Positions 1 through 13,565 of a stretch of 64,000 bases of DNA are shown here, piece after piece; the first letter of the stretch is position 1; every line of letters begins with the position of its first letter. A model generated the notes under the pieces. It saw only the letters and a program-made list of their open reading frames with translations. It had not been told where the DNA came from and made no database searches. The stretch lies in NCBI RefSeq assembly GCF_001649575.2, contig NC_051434.1, positions 4,307,572 to 4,371,571 of the forward strand. Direction: 5' to 3'. Made by a program: the position numbers and the translations under genes. This stretch comes from Kryptolebias marmoratus. Lineage: Eukaryota > Chordata > Actinopteri > Cyprinodontiformes > Rivulidae.

Positions 1-565
1 CCAACATTACAAACACATTGTCCATTGATGCAGCGCCCCCTGTTGTTGCAGTTTCCTGGACAGGCTATCTCAGAGCAGTCTGCACTAGTAAAACCACTGT
101 CACAGACACATTTACCACCAACACACCTCCCCTGATTGCTGCAGTTGTTGAGGCAAGCCTTTTTAGAGCAGTCAGTACCAGTGAATCCATCATTACAAAC
201 GCATTGTCCATTGATGCAGCGCCCCCTGTTGTTGCAGTTCCTAGGACAGGCTATCTCAGAGCAGTCTGCACCGGTAAAACCCCTTTTGCAGACACATTTA
301 CCATTAACACACTTCCCACGGTTGCTGCAGTTGTTGGGGCAATCCCTTTCAGAGCAGTCTGCACCAGTGAATCCATTATTACAAACACACTTTCCATTGA
401 TGCAGCGCCCCCTGTTGTTGCAGTTCCTGGGACAGGCTGTCTCAGAGCAGTCAGCACCAGTGAAGCCACTAGAGCAGACACATTTACCATTCACACATCT
501 GCCACGGTTGTTGCAGTTGTCAGGACAGGCCTTTTTAGAGCAATCTGAACCTGTGAATCCAGGAT
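1..565 (-). repeat. 186-bp higher-order repeat of paired EGF modules
   Basis: Inside the tenascin EGF exon the same 19-base stretch starts at 21, 207 and 393, exactly 186 bp apart. That is two 93-bp EGF modules, so these modules expanded as pairs. One of each pair reads CPRNCNNRGRCING or nearly so; the other reads NRGKC/NQGRC. Modules nearer the N terminus (right-hand side, 600-900) are more diverged and lack this pattern. Confidence 0.8.
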
Positions 566-1408
566 TACACACACACTGTCCTTTAACACAGCGCCCCCTT
601 CTGTTACAGTTGCCAGGGCAGGATTCTTCTGAGCAACTTGGCCCTGTGAAGCCACTGTCACACACACATTTGCCATTCACGCACTTGCCCTGGTCGTTGC
701 AGTTGTCCGGGCAGACTCTCTGGGAGCAGTTTAGATCAGAGAAGCCAGGATCGCACACACACTGTCCATTCACACATCTCCCGTTGTTGTTGCAGTTCCC
801 GGGGCAGCTGGACTCGCTGCAGTCTGGCCCACTGTAACCAGCGAAGCAGACACACTTGCCATCCACGCAGCGGCCCTGATCGCTGCACTCACTGGGACAG
901 CCCTTGAGCTCTGATTTTATCGAACAACCTGCACCTACAGGAGAGGGAAACATTCAGAGGTTTTCTGTTAGCTTGGTGAAATAATGGGTAAAACGCAGCA
1001 TGATCACAAAAACATTTAAATTGCTTGTATTAAAAAACAACCTTTTTTAAAATCATTTTTATATTTTATGTGTGTTAGGTTAAGATGTCACTTTGGTAGA
1101 CCATTATAGACCATTATGGATCCTGATACAACAAGAAAGTCCTGGAGAGACTGATTATTGACTTACTTACAATCTACTGCAGACCTTAAATAAGTTGGAA
1201 CCAAATATTTTTTCCTACATCGCAATGCTTTGGCCATTTTTTTCAGGGGGGTGGAGGTCTAATCTGTTCTAATTAGACTGCACAAAACAGCCTTGTTTTG
1301 AGTGATTGGGCCCTTATGTCTAGGCATGGGAGTGTTGTCAAAACTGAGGGAGGAGGAAGTCCACTGGTTCATAAGAGACTGAGATCACAGTGGGCAAAGA
1401 GCTGAGTG

Positions 1409-1441
<33 letters not shown>

Positions 1442-4400
1442 GCAGATCCAGTTTTGTTTTCCATCACTTCAGAGTACATTTACCTACATCCATTTCCTGA
1501 CAAATCTAACCTGAATTTGCCTTTTTACCCCCAAAGAAAATCAAGCCCAATAAAGTGAGTAATACCCTCAGCTCTGTGAGCTCATAGCTTGATTTCTGTC
1601 AGTTCATGATGCAGTCTGGGTAAATCTAGAGGATTAATCCAGCTGGAGATATCTCAGGTTAACGCCAGGGTTTTTAAATAAAAAAGTACAATTAAAACAG
1701 AGTACAAGGTTCTGTCTTGGATAACCTATTTTCTGCATGTTTCCACTTATCAAGATTTTTTCTAACCTACATGTTTCTTAATTTTGTAATGAACAACATA
1801 TTTGTTTTCCTTACAGTTCATACAGAATTAAGTACAACCTTTTCTGAAAATCAAATTATTTATGTATAAATACCAGTTTTAAAGCTGAGGATTTTATAAG
1901 GATCTCAGTGAGAAACTTGATAAGTGTTTACATAATCAGAAAACTAAAAAAAAACTTTTTAAGAGTTCCTTCTAATTTCTTTTTCAAACTTTCAGACAGC
2001 TGTGTGTGGTTTTAAATATGAGGTAATTTTTTAATAAACTGACTTGTATTAATGTGATGAGTGATGCTGCTTTTGAAGTTTTCTTCGTGTTGTGGGGTCA
2101 CCAAACAAGAATTCATCACCAAATGCAGGAAATGGAAAGCAGAAAGGGGATTTCTTTTGAGCAAATAGAATTTGTTGACCACATGTTGCCATAAACACAT
2201 GTCTTCTGATCTTCTTGTTCAAAACATTAAGAAAACATTTAGATGTAAACTTCGATTTAAGAAGATTAGTAGATTAAATAATTAGGAATTTATGTTAATC
2301 ATTGCGCTGTCATTTGTTTTTCTTTTCCAGGAGCTGTAACTTTCATGCAACCAGTTCCTTGATCATCATCTAAAAAATGACCGAAACTTTCTTCTTCATA
2401 ATTTTATTACTCATGCTAAAGAAGATTTGTTTACTTTTACTGTTTGCCTTTACATGACCTTTTTACCTAACTTTCTTCTGATTCTGTTTGCTTTGCTTAC
2501 AAGCTGAGATGCAGAGATGGAAAAGATTTGGTCCCTTCCACCGTTGGATCTTTGCCTGTCGTTACTTCTGCATCAAACATATGTCTGCAGGACATATCAG
2601 CTCTGTCCAGATGAAATTAACTCATGTCTTTGGATTATTGTGGTGGAAAAACATGGAAGCCTTGAAGGTTTTCTGGTTTTCTTTCAGACTTGTTGAAAGA
2701 AATGCTGTGCAATTATTATTTTCTATATGACAAGTGTAACATCACCTCAGTTCATGAGTTTTAGACACTTAAAAAAAGTGTTTTTTTAGTTTCGGGTACT
2801 TTGCTCTTCCTGAGTTTTTATTAAAAGTAAAAAGCTTGATTTAATAATAATTTAGGTGTTTATTTGAAAATTACAATGTCATTCTTGTATTTGATCAAAA
2901 AGTTAAATTTAAAGCCTAGTGCTCAGCAGTGAAACCTAAAATTTAAGCTCATATCTGCACAGTTAAATGTTTTAGTTTAACCTTTGCTCTCCGAGGTGCA
3001 GCAGCTTCCCTCAGCTCCCCCACACTTCTCTCGTAGGTCGGACACCTCCCTCTCCAAACTCTCCAGTCGTTCCCGCAGGGCAGCGAAGTCCGCCTCGCAG
3101 CCACATAACCCAGACCCCTGTCCTGATGGAACCAGCTTGATCCGATGGGTCAGGACCAGAGGAGAACCAGGATCCAGATTGATTTCTTTACCTGAGAAAC
3201 ACAGAAACACTGTAAGCATCTCAAACACCACATGCCCCACTGTTTATTCTGACGTCTTCTTCTTTCAGCTGTTCCCTCTTCAGGAGTCATCCTCCTCCAA
3301 CTACCTCCATGTCCTCTCTATGATGGAGTTATTTACCCAGACTTTACAGATAAGTTCTATCAACATTCTTTGCATTGTTCTATTTAAGTCATTCATGAGC
3401 TTTGCCAAATCGTTAACTATTACCTTCTTGGCTGGCATTAGATGAATCTCCCTGTGAGGTGCATCCCTCTGAGATCACTACCTGCAACAACAACAGAAAA
3501 GGCAAATCATTAAACTCTACGGTTCTTCCTGGACCACACATTAAGGCACCCGTCACAGAGAACCTGCAAATAAAAATACTTCAAATACAACAAGAACACC
3601 TTTTTTCAACAGTTAGACTATGGAGTTCTTCAACTTGATGACACCAGTCTTGGTTGTTTTAAATTATACTAATATCTATTTTTATAACTCATGATGTCAG
3701 GTTTCCTTGTTTTGTCCTGAAGGAGGTTTCCAAAACATTTTGATTTAACGATGACAAACGATCTGCCTTCTGGATAAAAGTTCCATCTCCTGTCTAAGCT
3801 TGTTAGCATGTTTCTGCTGTTTTTAGGGAACATTTGTTTCCAAACCTTTGGATGAGACTGACAAGCCAGCCGGTGTTTGTATTTCTGTGGTTAAATCCTG
3901 AATTTACTGTGCAACTATAATCAGATATTTATGATAAAGAGCTCTGTACAGTGTAATGAGTCTCTCAGTCACTTCACATTACTATTATTCCACATACAGC
4001 ACAGTATGCCACATGTCACTCAAACCCCTAATGAACACATCAGCATCCAAGAAATCCACTGAAACTGCACATTAAGTCATGTGAGTTCACTGTGTAATTG
4101 CACTAAATTAAAAGAGACATTTGTTAAAGTATGCTGCAAGAAATCTAACAAAAAAGTTCACTCAGCTAAGGAAAACAATATTTATGTTATACTGGTTGCA
4201 GCTTTGAGTTTACATGTTTTATAAAAGTACAAAGAGTAGCAAATATGCAACATGAAGTAATATTAAATAAGACATAAGACTGGATAGCACTGACCTATAA
4301 AACCTATTTTTAAATGTAAAGAAACTTGTTGAATGCCCTTTAAGTTTTCCCATTTTTAAAGGATTTACCATGAAAGTTAAATTAGTATGAACTCAAAATT

Positions 4401-4908
4401 TAGGGGCTGCTTATTTGGTAGAACTGCGAACATCAGCTAAAGTTTAAGTTCTGTTTAGTCACTTACTCGTCTCAGGGTGCTCATTTCTCAGACAGTAATT
4501 GATAAAATGCACTGCTGGTTGTACAAATATCATTTTCGTGTGATCTTCCATCATTAGTTGAATTTTCCACTTTTTCTGCTCCCATCATCCTGTTTACCTG
4601 AACATCTTACCTTAAAAGTCACTGCATCAGTAAAGAACATGAGGCTGACATGCAGATGAAGGTATTGGTACAAAGAACTTTAGTTTCATAATGAAAGCAA
4701 ATATTTCAAACAAATGTAACCGGTCTGTTGACCTGTCCTGAGTCCCTTCAGTCATCCAAAGCAACCAGTAAATCACCTTAATGGAGTCCTGCTCAGCATC
4801 TCTTGGTCTCCTCTCGCCTCCGGCCTGTAGCTCAGTGGAGGTTTCTGGGGTCAGGAGAGCTGATCCAGCCAGAAGGAGGACGATGAGGGAGGAGGTGAGG
4901 GGAAGCAT
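1..4908 (-). CDS. tnxb: Tenascin (tenascin-X-like), 5' coding exons, partial
   Basis: Secreted extracellular-matrix glycoprotein; only the N-terminal part lies in the window. Coding exons read on the minus strand: 4,908-4,777 (start MLPLTSSLIVLLLAGSALL, a signal peptide), 3,481-3,424, 3,191-2,982 and 934-1 (running off the edge). All have GT/AG borders and phases agree (0, 1, 1). The third exon ends in a CGC motif, a heptad segment (FAALRERLESLEREVSDLRE) and a CC pair, which is the tenascin trimer/hexamer assembly region. The fourth exon encodes nine full and one partial 31-residue EGF modules of the tenascin type (CPxNCxxxGxCxxGxCxC). FNIII and fibrinogen domains would lie to the left. The ATG used is the last before the hydrophobic leader; an in-frame upstream Met lies beyond a likely splice acceptor at 4,922. 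Tenascin identity is clear from sequence. Choosing tnxb over tnc or tnr rests mainly on the atf6b neighbour. Confidence 0.85.
935..2981 (-). other. tnxb: Tenascin intron with a CA microsatellite
   Basis: Intron between the heptad exon and the EGF exon, bounded by a GT at 2,981-2,980 and an AG at 936-935 on the minus strand. It contains an (AC)n tract at 1,412-1,440. I see no other gene; the 80-codon open frame at 2,488-2,730 shows no domain. Confidence 0.7.
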
Positions 4909-7900
4909 TACTGGGATCAGACCTGGAAGCCTTCCACTGGTTGGTGGGAAGAACACGGGAAGAGAAAACGGGACTGTTTGGTTGATCTGAAGCTTGTTGT
5001 TTCTGGGATGTTCGGACAGTTCAGAAAGACGAAGCTCATCAGTTGCTCTGTGGGACAACAAGGCCTCGTTCAGTTGCTGTCACTTTGTTTCAGACACCGC
5101 GTAGGTCATGATGTTTTCCCTCTTCCCATTTTGTACTCCAGGGATTTTCCCTCCTGGAAGAGACACATGATCACTCATTAAAGCTCACCTTACATTTTAG
5201 GTTAGCTCAGCAGCCTCCAATTTGGACACAATTAGCACAAATGGGAACCATTAGCTGTTTATGGGCCTGTCAGTGTAGCATGTCAGCCAATAAACCCCAT
5301 GGAAAAAGTAACTTGGTCTAAAAGAACAGTCTGTTATACTCTGCCTGGTTGGAGCAGACTACTGGCTGGCTTACTGAATACTTACTACCCAGCTGTCTGT
5401 TATTTTGGGCAATTTAGACCACTTTATTATAAGTGTTTTATGACATAGTTTCTGATTTAAAGTTTCCTTTTTTATAAAAAAAAAGGCTACATTGAATTGT
5501 AGCATGAACTTAAAAGTCTGACAGTAAAAATGTGTACTGTATTCCTATATGCTTTCATGAATCTCATGCTGTTTAAAACTTGGACCTTTTTGGACAGAAA
5601 CCTTTCCATGATGGGAAGCGAAACATCTTCAGCTAACAGAACAAAAGTCCGGTTGCTCTGTTTTCAAGCTCTTAGATTTTGTTAAGATATTCTGATAATT
5701 TATTTTCTTTATGAAGCGTAAAACCCAAGGTGAGTCTAAATTATTTAATGTGCTTTTAGCTGAGTTTTTTTCAATTTGTTGCTTTGCCATATTGCCTTCT
5801 ATTTAACCACTTAGGATTACCTAGGCTCAATAAGACTGGCATTCTGTAGCGTACATGAGAACATTTCAGCTGTGAACAACTGCTTTTTTGTCAAACATTG
5901 CACTGAATGTCTGAATTTAAGCTTGGACAAGGTTTTATTTGCCATTTTGACCCCAAAAAATGGCTTCAAAACAATTTCATGTTTCTGAATTTCAACCTAG
6001 ACAAGCCGTGAAACTCACCCAAGAAATGATAAAACAGAAATCTAAAGAACAACAACAAAAAACCCACTTTAGTCTGGAAAAGACCAGTTCTGCCACGCTC
6101 AAGGGGCCATGCCCTACAACCTAAACAGTAGCTGATCATATCCTCAAATCTGAGTCAGACCTTTAATGATTTGACAGCCTGAGGTTTACAAGCAAAGCAG
6201 GTTAATACCTGACAGACCGGCTGTTCAAAGCCTCACTCAGCAGCAGCAGCAGGTCTGAATGAAGAAACCAGCTGCTGAGAGTTCACAAGAATGTGACGCT
6301 GGTGGAGCAATAAAACCCATTAAAGGGGAAAACGTATGCACTAATATCTCCTAACTGCAAGGACAGAGTTTGTTTTTCTACTGTTCTGTAGGATTATATT
6401 ATATAAAGAGAGTGAAAGTGATTTTCAATTTATGCAAATTAATGAGCGCTCAGGACCAAAACCCGACCAGTAAAGACTAGAATTGACAATTTATTTTCAC
6501 AACTGCAAGGTTTTATTATTCATCCAATGTTCCATTTCATTTGCACTTGATGACATTTTAAAATAAAAAATAAAAATGTGTGTCCAGTTTTTCAGCTCCA
6601 ACGTTTTTAACAGGTTGTCCAATTCAGGCCAGGATTTACTGACGGCTAAAACGTCCCCAAAACGTCCCCACACCATCATAACCCCAGCAGCCTGGACTGG
6701 ACTGGACTGGATTTTACTGTTTTCTGACTGAACTCCTGTGACTTTTGTTGTGAAATTCAAACAGTGAGCAGGTTTAGAGATCAAACTTTAACCAAACCAC
6801 TGTCAAAAATCGATTAGATATCCATAAACTGTGACTGCAGACATAGCTGCAGGTGTATCATGCAATTGCTGCATAGATGCTCTATCTATAACTGAGAATC
6901 AAAACTCGAAACATGCAGAACTAAAATGATTTCCTGGTACCAGCAGAGTTCAAAAGTTTGAGGGTTGAACAGTAAAGGCATCCTGCTGTACAGTTCATTT
7001 AAACCGGAGTTTATGGGTGTCTTAGGTTATCCTGAACCTGCAAACTGCCTCAGCTCACTTCCAAACCTTCCCACACTTTCTTGTCACACATTTAGTTCGT
7101 TTTCTCTGCTTCTAATTTGGTTTGTCCTGACACAAACACTAGCATCTGCAGTTTAACCTAAACTTGACCAGTTAGAGACCCTTCACTGTGAGTTTCAGTG
7201 AATGATTAGCTTGTAAATACCTGAGAGTGACAGCTGTTCCAGCTGTGATATGGCTGAACCTCAGGACGGCAGCTTAATCTTCCAGAAATTTTGATAAAAC
7301 TCAGATGCTCTCCATCTTTGCTTTCTCCCTCTGCACGTGGAAGCTTTTTCCTCCCGTTCATTCAGCCGACAGCAGCCAAAATAAACTTCCCCCTGACCGC
7401 TTCCTTAAACACAAACTTGGCTTACTGATTTGACTGCAATAACCAGGAGGCATTCCCACAACAGGTGGATCTGGTTAATTATTTAGTTTATTTATTTTTC
7501 CTTTATTTTAGGTGAATAGATTTGTTTTCTTATATACTCAACATAACAACCAAAAACCAGAGTCACTGGAAGGAGAACAGCAAAACAAAATGAAACCAGA
7601 TAACATGACGCGAGCAAAAACAGAATCTGGTGTTTGACTTTGGAAACCCAGGAGTGTTTAAGAAGGAGAAGGTGACTGGAAGGTGGACACAGGTGAGATG
7701 ATTAGAAATATGGAGCAGATGGTGAAACTAGAACAAGGACATCTACGGTGGGAATAACAGAACAAGAAACAAAAAACTACTCCGAGTAACGAACAAGGAT
7801 ACAAAACACAGAATGATAAAAGTCACAAAACATGACAAGGATGAGGTAAAAACATCTCAGTTCTGGACAGAAACACCTATCTGAGGTAAAACACAATAAA

Positions 7901-8753
7901 AACTGGTTGCTTTGCTGCCTCACAGCTCGTTGATCAGTGGTGAAGACATTTGTTTAATAATCTTTCTGAAGATAAAAAATTATTACAAATAACTCATAAG
8001 TTTACAGTCTTAACATGATAAAAAAATTTTACCTCTCGCATTGCGAGGCTCAAAAATGAAATTACAGGCTCATTTAAACATCTTTGTGTTTAAAAATTTT
8101 GTGTTTTTAGCAATTTTCATGTTTAGTTTTATTTGAATCTGTTCAATCTGCTTCAGTTTGTAACAGGAAGCTAATATTAATATTATATTACTAATATTAT
8201 GATTACTAACATATATACTAACAAAATGTTTGAATTTTATTAGAATAGAACACAGCAGTTTTATGGTCATTATATGCCACATATAATAAAATAACAGGTG
8301 CATATTAATGTTGTTGATTAAGCATTTATGATTTTTATTATTTAATAGTTATTATTAAAAAGTTTTTTCCTAATCTCAAACAATCGATACATAATTTGGT
8401 AATGAATGTTTTCTTTAAAAAAAATACAAAATTAAACCATGAGTAACTCTCTATTTTACCATTAAATTGCACAAACAATAAAATTTGCTAGTTTGGTTAA
8501 ATAAAAGCCTTTCAGATAAAATCAGTTATTTCCTTTTTTATTAGTTTCAGACTAGACAGAATTAAATAACAAGTTACATTTAAAGGCACTCATTGCAATG
8601 TCATAAAAACCTGTTAAGATAAAAATAAATAAATATATAAAATAAAAAATCATGAAGTCATTGGTTAATTTATCTTTAAATTTAAAATTTAAAAGCAAAC
8701 TCTTTGGCCTGATGCCAACTACCCCATTTGTTTGCATGTATGAAGATATTTAA

Positions 8754-8756
8754 ATA

Positions 8757-8780
<24 letters not shown>
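8754..8780. repeat. (TA)n microsatellite
   Basis: Uninterrupted alternating T-A tract of about 27 bases in AT-rich intronic sequence. Confidence 0.9.
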
Positions 8781-8788
<8 letters not shown>

Positions 8789-8912
8789 CTACTAAGTATG
8801 AAGATAAAAGTGCTTTGTTTGTGTTAAGTGTGTACCCCCGTTTCAGAACAACATATCAGAATATCTGGGAAAGGATAAACTCTTCCAAACTGCACCATTT
8901 GATATAGTTTGC

Positions 8913-8988
8913 AATAAATACCTTTAAAATACCATAAATACCTTTAAAATACCATAAATACCTTTAATACCATAAATACCTTTAAATA
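8913..8988. repeat. 20-bp tandem repeat, about four units
   Basis: Unit ATAAATACCTTTAAAATACC repeated about four times; the first two copies are identical and the later ones shortened by small deletions. A young minisatellite by its low divergence. Confidence 0.85.
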
Positions 8989-11900
8989 TTACTTTATAGA
9001 TGATCACAGCTGCAACACTGGACTGAGGAAGTGTTTAAAAAAACTCTGTTTAATTTATTAATTTACTCATTTAAGTATGCAAAATATTTAAAAAAATAAG
9101 AACTAGGATGTTCAGGTTGATATTTGCTGCATGAATAAACAACATGCATGCAGAGGAGTGAAGTGAATGACAAATAAAGCAGAAGAATTTTGTTTGTAAC
9201 TTTCTGCAGAAGTTATTTACACCTGCATAATATTAATGAATTTGTCTTAATGATATTAATGTATTTAGAAAAAATATGATAAATTCAAAAATGTTGTGGT
9301 GTCCAAAAGCATCTTACCTGCTCAGAGAAGTGAGGAGAGCCTGTTTCTGTCCGGCTCTGTGGAGCTCTGACTGACCGGCAGCAGGAGGAAGAGGAGGAGG
9401 GCGATGGACAGAAAGAAGAAGGGATGAAAGCAAAGAACAGAAAGAAAGACAGAAAAAAACAGGAGGAGGAGAGAAGAAGGAGAGCAGTAAAATTTTCTCA
9501 TACTTGAAGAATTCATCCTCCCTCTCTCCTCTCCTCCTCGTTTCTCTCTGATGTCATTCCTCTCAGGTCCCTGCTGGGCGGAAGATCTGCGGTGGAAAAC
9601 ATCTGAAGTTTTTAACTGATTTTAATGGAATGCAGGGGTTCTGAAATTCTTCGAGTGTCTTGAAGGGGTCTCTGTCCTCCGCCGCTGAGCGCTCCGTGAC
9701 ATCAGAGATAAAGACAGTCGTCTCTGTTGTTTGTTAACTTTGATGCAGCATCAACAGACCTGCTTCTCAGTCCGCTGACAGAGGATCAACTCCAGGATCT
9801 GACATCACAAACAGACGCTTGGCTGCCTTCGCTGCTGTTTTAATTCTCTCTGATCAAAACAGCAGCGTTAAATAAAACAAGGCATGTGATGCAGCAAAGA
9901 TTTTATTACAACTTTGAGTTGTTAGAAGAAAATTTATAAATTTATTTGAAGCTGAGGTGAATATTTTAGTTTTTATTCTAAAATTCTCCCCAGTAATTTG
10001 TATGTTTATGACCTGACAGAGTTGATTTATTGCTGGATTAATTTTGAATTAATGACTGAAAACTGAGGCAGCTTATGTTCACCAAACCTCACCGTTTGCA
10101 GACTCTTCTCTTGGTCTTCTTAAACACACATGAATAAATCCTCACACATGTCATACAGTCCACTTGTTTTTTCCTTTAAATCAAAGTGAGCTGCACAGTT
10201 ATTCAGACCAGACAACAATAACAACATTATGTTTCTGTTCAGTAAAAAAATTAAACCTTTAATCTGTATCTCACTGGGCTGCAGCTAGTTAGAGACACAA
10301 AATTGCATGAAATATGCAAATTTCCACTTGGAACAACATTGAATTGATAATTACAACACATGTGTGTCTGTAACTTAAAATAAATTGTAAATAATTGTGC
10401 AACATTACTGCAAATGACATATGGCTATTTTTTGTCACAGTTTAATCACAAAGTGTCCTAATGTTTCTCAATTTGACCATAATTTATTCTCTTTTTTGTC
10501 TCTAGTCAGTCACAATTGGGTTTCGTCAGTCTCCAAACACTCCCAGAAGTGTCTCACAGTTTTTGTACTTTCTGATTTCTCAAAAAACTACATTTAGGAT
10601 GGGTTCCAGATGCCCATGACAACTCTGTGACTGTTTTGACAGAAAAATTGTTGCAAACTCTTCCAAAATGAAACTGAGGGAAACTGACAACTCTTGCACT
10701 TTGTTTTGAGACATTTTGGAAAATCTCTCAAATGCCCTTTTTAATTTGTTGCCAACAGTTAAAGCCCAGTGGTTTATAGTTCTTTTGCTTCAGAAAGGCA
10801 AACAAAAACTAAAATATAGTTTCTAATAAAACAGCAAAGACAAATATCTTGTATGAGACAACATATTTTACTCTCATTAACACAAACTGAAATGGTTTTA
10901 AAGGAAAGCCAATTGATGGAGCGATCACAACAACAAAAACTGCACTTTAGATCATTGCAGGATGTGTTCTTGCAGAGTGGGACTGGATACCAGTAGTTTT
11001 CTGGTTCTTAGGTTGTTTTTCAACCAGTTTCCTGACCTTCAAACCACTGAACATGGATGCAAAAAAACCATCTCAGTTCTAAGACAAATCAGTAATGCAG
11101 CATTTTTATCAGATAACACTAACTCACACAGCATGAAGACACCATGACTCTTTACATCACTCTACCGGTGAGATTTCCTGTGTTCTCCTCGAGAACTGAT
11201 CGTCTCACCTCCCACCTTTAACTCTGGACCAGAGAAGCCTTTTACTGTGCCCTGATGACTCTTGTTTATGGTTTCTGTGGTCTCTCTGGGAGCTCAGAAA
11301 TGACCAAACCTCTTCAAAAACCAAGAACACGTGAACAATGAGGCCAAGGCTAATTGTAACACATGTGTTATTGTCCGAGCCAAGTCTGTGAGCAACAATC
11401 AGTCCAGAAAACAACGAGCGTTTGGATTATGGAAAGCTGGAAAATGCTAATTGAAGGTGACACTTCAGTCTTGATTGTTCTGTCAGTAATTGTGACAGAC
11501 TGAGTGTGAGTAAAGGAAACAGCTTTTTAGACTTTTGGTTTATGTTGTTGGTGTTTCCATTGTTGTGTTGAAGCTTTAAGTGGCAAAGTGTGAGAACGCA
11601 AACAGCTCTGCTTTCTTTCATTTCAAGACAAAGTTTTTACATGAATCCCCTCAGTGAGCTTGATCAGTACATTTAAATACTTGTGTTAGATTATCGGCCC
11701 AGGGAATAATTGGTAGAACTCCCTTGAATATTTTTATCAAAAGTAATCTTATTAATTCTTCTTGTTTTTCTTTGCATTTTTGCTGCTTTTTTCACTCAGT
11801 TTTTGCAGCTGATTGCTTATTATTCAGCTTGTGATCAAAAATGTTGAAAGTGGACAAGTAGAGGACAAAAGAAGAAGCAGCGCAGGCCTAAAAATATTCT

Positions 11901-13459
11901 TCACTGAAGATCTAAGCAGAAATCAGGCTTGAAAACATGGTTACAATTTCAATTTACTTGTGATAAAAAAGAACAATGCATGCACGCAATGTAATAAATC
12001 TGAGTTTTAATCACGACACTACACAGAGTTTTATGCAGCTGCTCCAGCTGTTTACTTCTAATGACCAGCTCAAACCCACTTTATTGCAAACAAAGCAGGT
12101 GAGTTCTTGGAAAAAAGGGAATAAGAAAGAAACAAAGAAAACTGAGGAATCACATAAGGAAATTTGTCATTTATAAATAAGAAACGGTCAAATAATTAGG
12201 GAAGCAGAAGGATGGGTCATTAGGGTAGAAAAAGATATCCAAAAAGAGATTTTAAACTGTAAGAAACAAATGGTTTAAAGACCTGAGAGAATCCATTACA
12301 TGGACAACAGGCCCTGCAGGAGCCGTCCGTCTGCCTGGTTGAACGCCCGCCCTCCTCCTCAGCTCCATTTAACACAAAAAATACACAAAGTAAAAAGAAA
12401 TATATGTATAAGTCATCTGTTGTACCTGTAAGACCTCTCTGTCTCAATGAAGGTTTCATTGACGCTGCAAGGGTCTCGTTTGGTTGTTAAAAGCAAAGTT
12501 TTAACCTGAACCTCAGCAGTAAAGAACCAGACAAGAAGCTCCTCGAGCTCATGAGGAGGCAAATCTTCCTCTTGGGTTTTGGTATTTTACAAATATATGG
12601 TTTATGATTTTGATCTTGTTCTGACTGATTTCCACAGACAGAGACAAAAGTTTCCTCAGCATCCTTACGATGAAAGTAACCTCAGCATCAACTTAAACTT
12701 GTTAAACTGAACAAACATGAGTCCTTGTGCATATTTTCATTAAAAAACAATCATTAAACTGAGGAACTGTAAAGTCTACTGAACCTAATGAATTAAATGT
12801 AAATCCAAACCTGAGTTGTATCTTAAACCCTGAGTTTTGTGAGCAACTCTTTTATTTACAGACCTAAAAAAAAACAAACATTCTGGTTAAGTCTATAAAG
12901 AATTGGAAAAACAGACATATATGTCTAATGGTTATTTGTTGACTTTACTTCCTGACTTAAAACTCAAATGTTTAAATCATAGAAACAGATATTGGCCCTA
13001 AACTGAATTCATCTTATCTTTGATACAGTTTAAATTGTTGGGACTAACAAAACAAAGTGGTCTGTTTAAAATCTTCAGCCTCAGTTTTAAATACTTGTGA
13101 AAATTGTGCTTTAATTATCAGCACTGCTGGATCAAGATCAGATACAAAATAATGAAAGTGAACCAAAATATCAGAAATACACCTTTCTATTACTAAAACT
13201 ACAATTCAAGGCTTATAATTTGGTCTGAGCTGTCAAAAGGTGGAGGAATTTACAACAAAAATTCCTCACAAATATTATTTAAAAATCTCCAAAATAAAAC
13301 TATCAATGTTTAAACTTTTTGTGTCTGTTTCGCACAACGTCAGCTTTTCCTGACATCATAATGGGTCACTGTCCTGTCGTCCAACCATGAAACCTCAGTT
13401 TGACACCCAGAGGGAGAAATCCTGTTCTCACTTTTATGGGATAATCACTATTTTTGATT

Positions 13460-13565
13460 GAGCTGAATGTTTTGGTGTATGAATGGTTAAAATAGTACAA
13501 AGTATGCAGAAGAGGTTTGAGTGAAAGAAATTTTAAACAGGAGAAGAATAGTGCTGACTCAGCAT
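13460..13565 (+). repeat. Dispersed repeat, fragment of the family fully seen at 55.3 kb
   Basis: GAGCTGAATG followed by TGTATGAATGGTTAAAATAG and CACAAAGTAT-like sequence matches, with scattered differences, the segment at about 55,785-55,880. It appears to be the 3' part of the same dispersed family. Confidence 0.55.

Larger units (their letters stand above)
4922..9560 (-). other. tnxb: Tenascin 5' region: candidate UTR exon and long first intron
   Basis: A splice acceptor (CTTCCAG before 4,922) lies 14 bases upstream of the tenascin ATG, so an upstream non-coding exon must exist. The best candidate ends at 9,318, followed on the minus strand by a strong donor (GTAAGAT), in a pyrimidine-rich stretch up to about 9,560. 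Exon start and promoter are inferred. The intron between is AT-rich. It has a repeat-like fragment near 5,580-5,690 (a fish dispersed repeat with a GAAGCGAAACATCTTCAGC core) and a possible old transposon remnant near 7,540-7,870. Otherwise I see nothing. Confidence 0.5.

Noticed and set aside
136..837. Long plus-strand open frame of 233 codons rich in Gln, Leu and His
   Set aside because: It is the antisense shadow of the tenascin EGF repeats; the minus strand gives the regular cysteine pattern with splice borders.
8913..8988. Tandem repeat considered as a CRISPR-like array
   Set aside because: There are no unique spacers; it is a simple minisatellite in a vertebrate genome.
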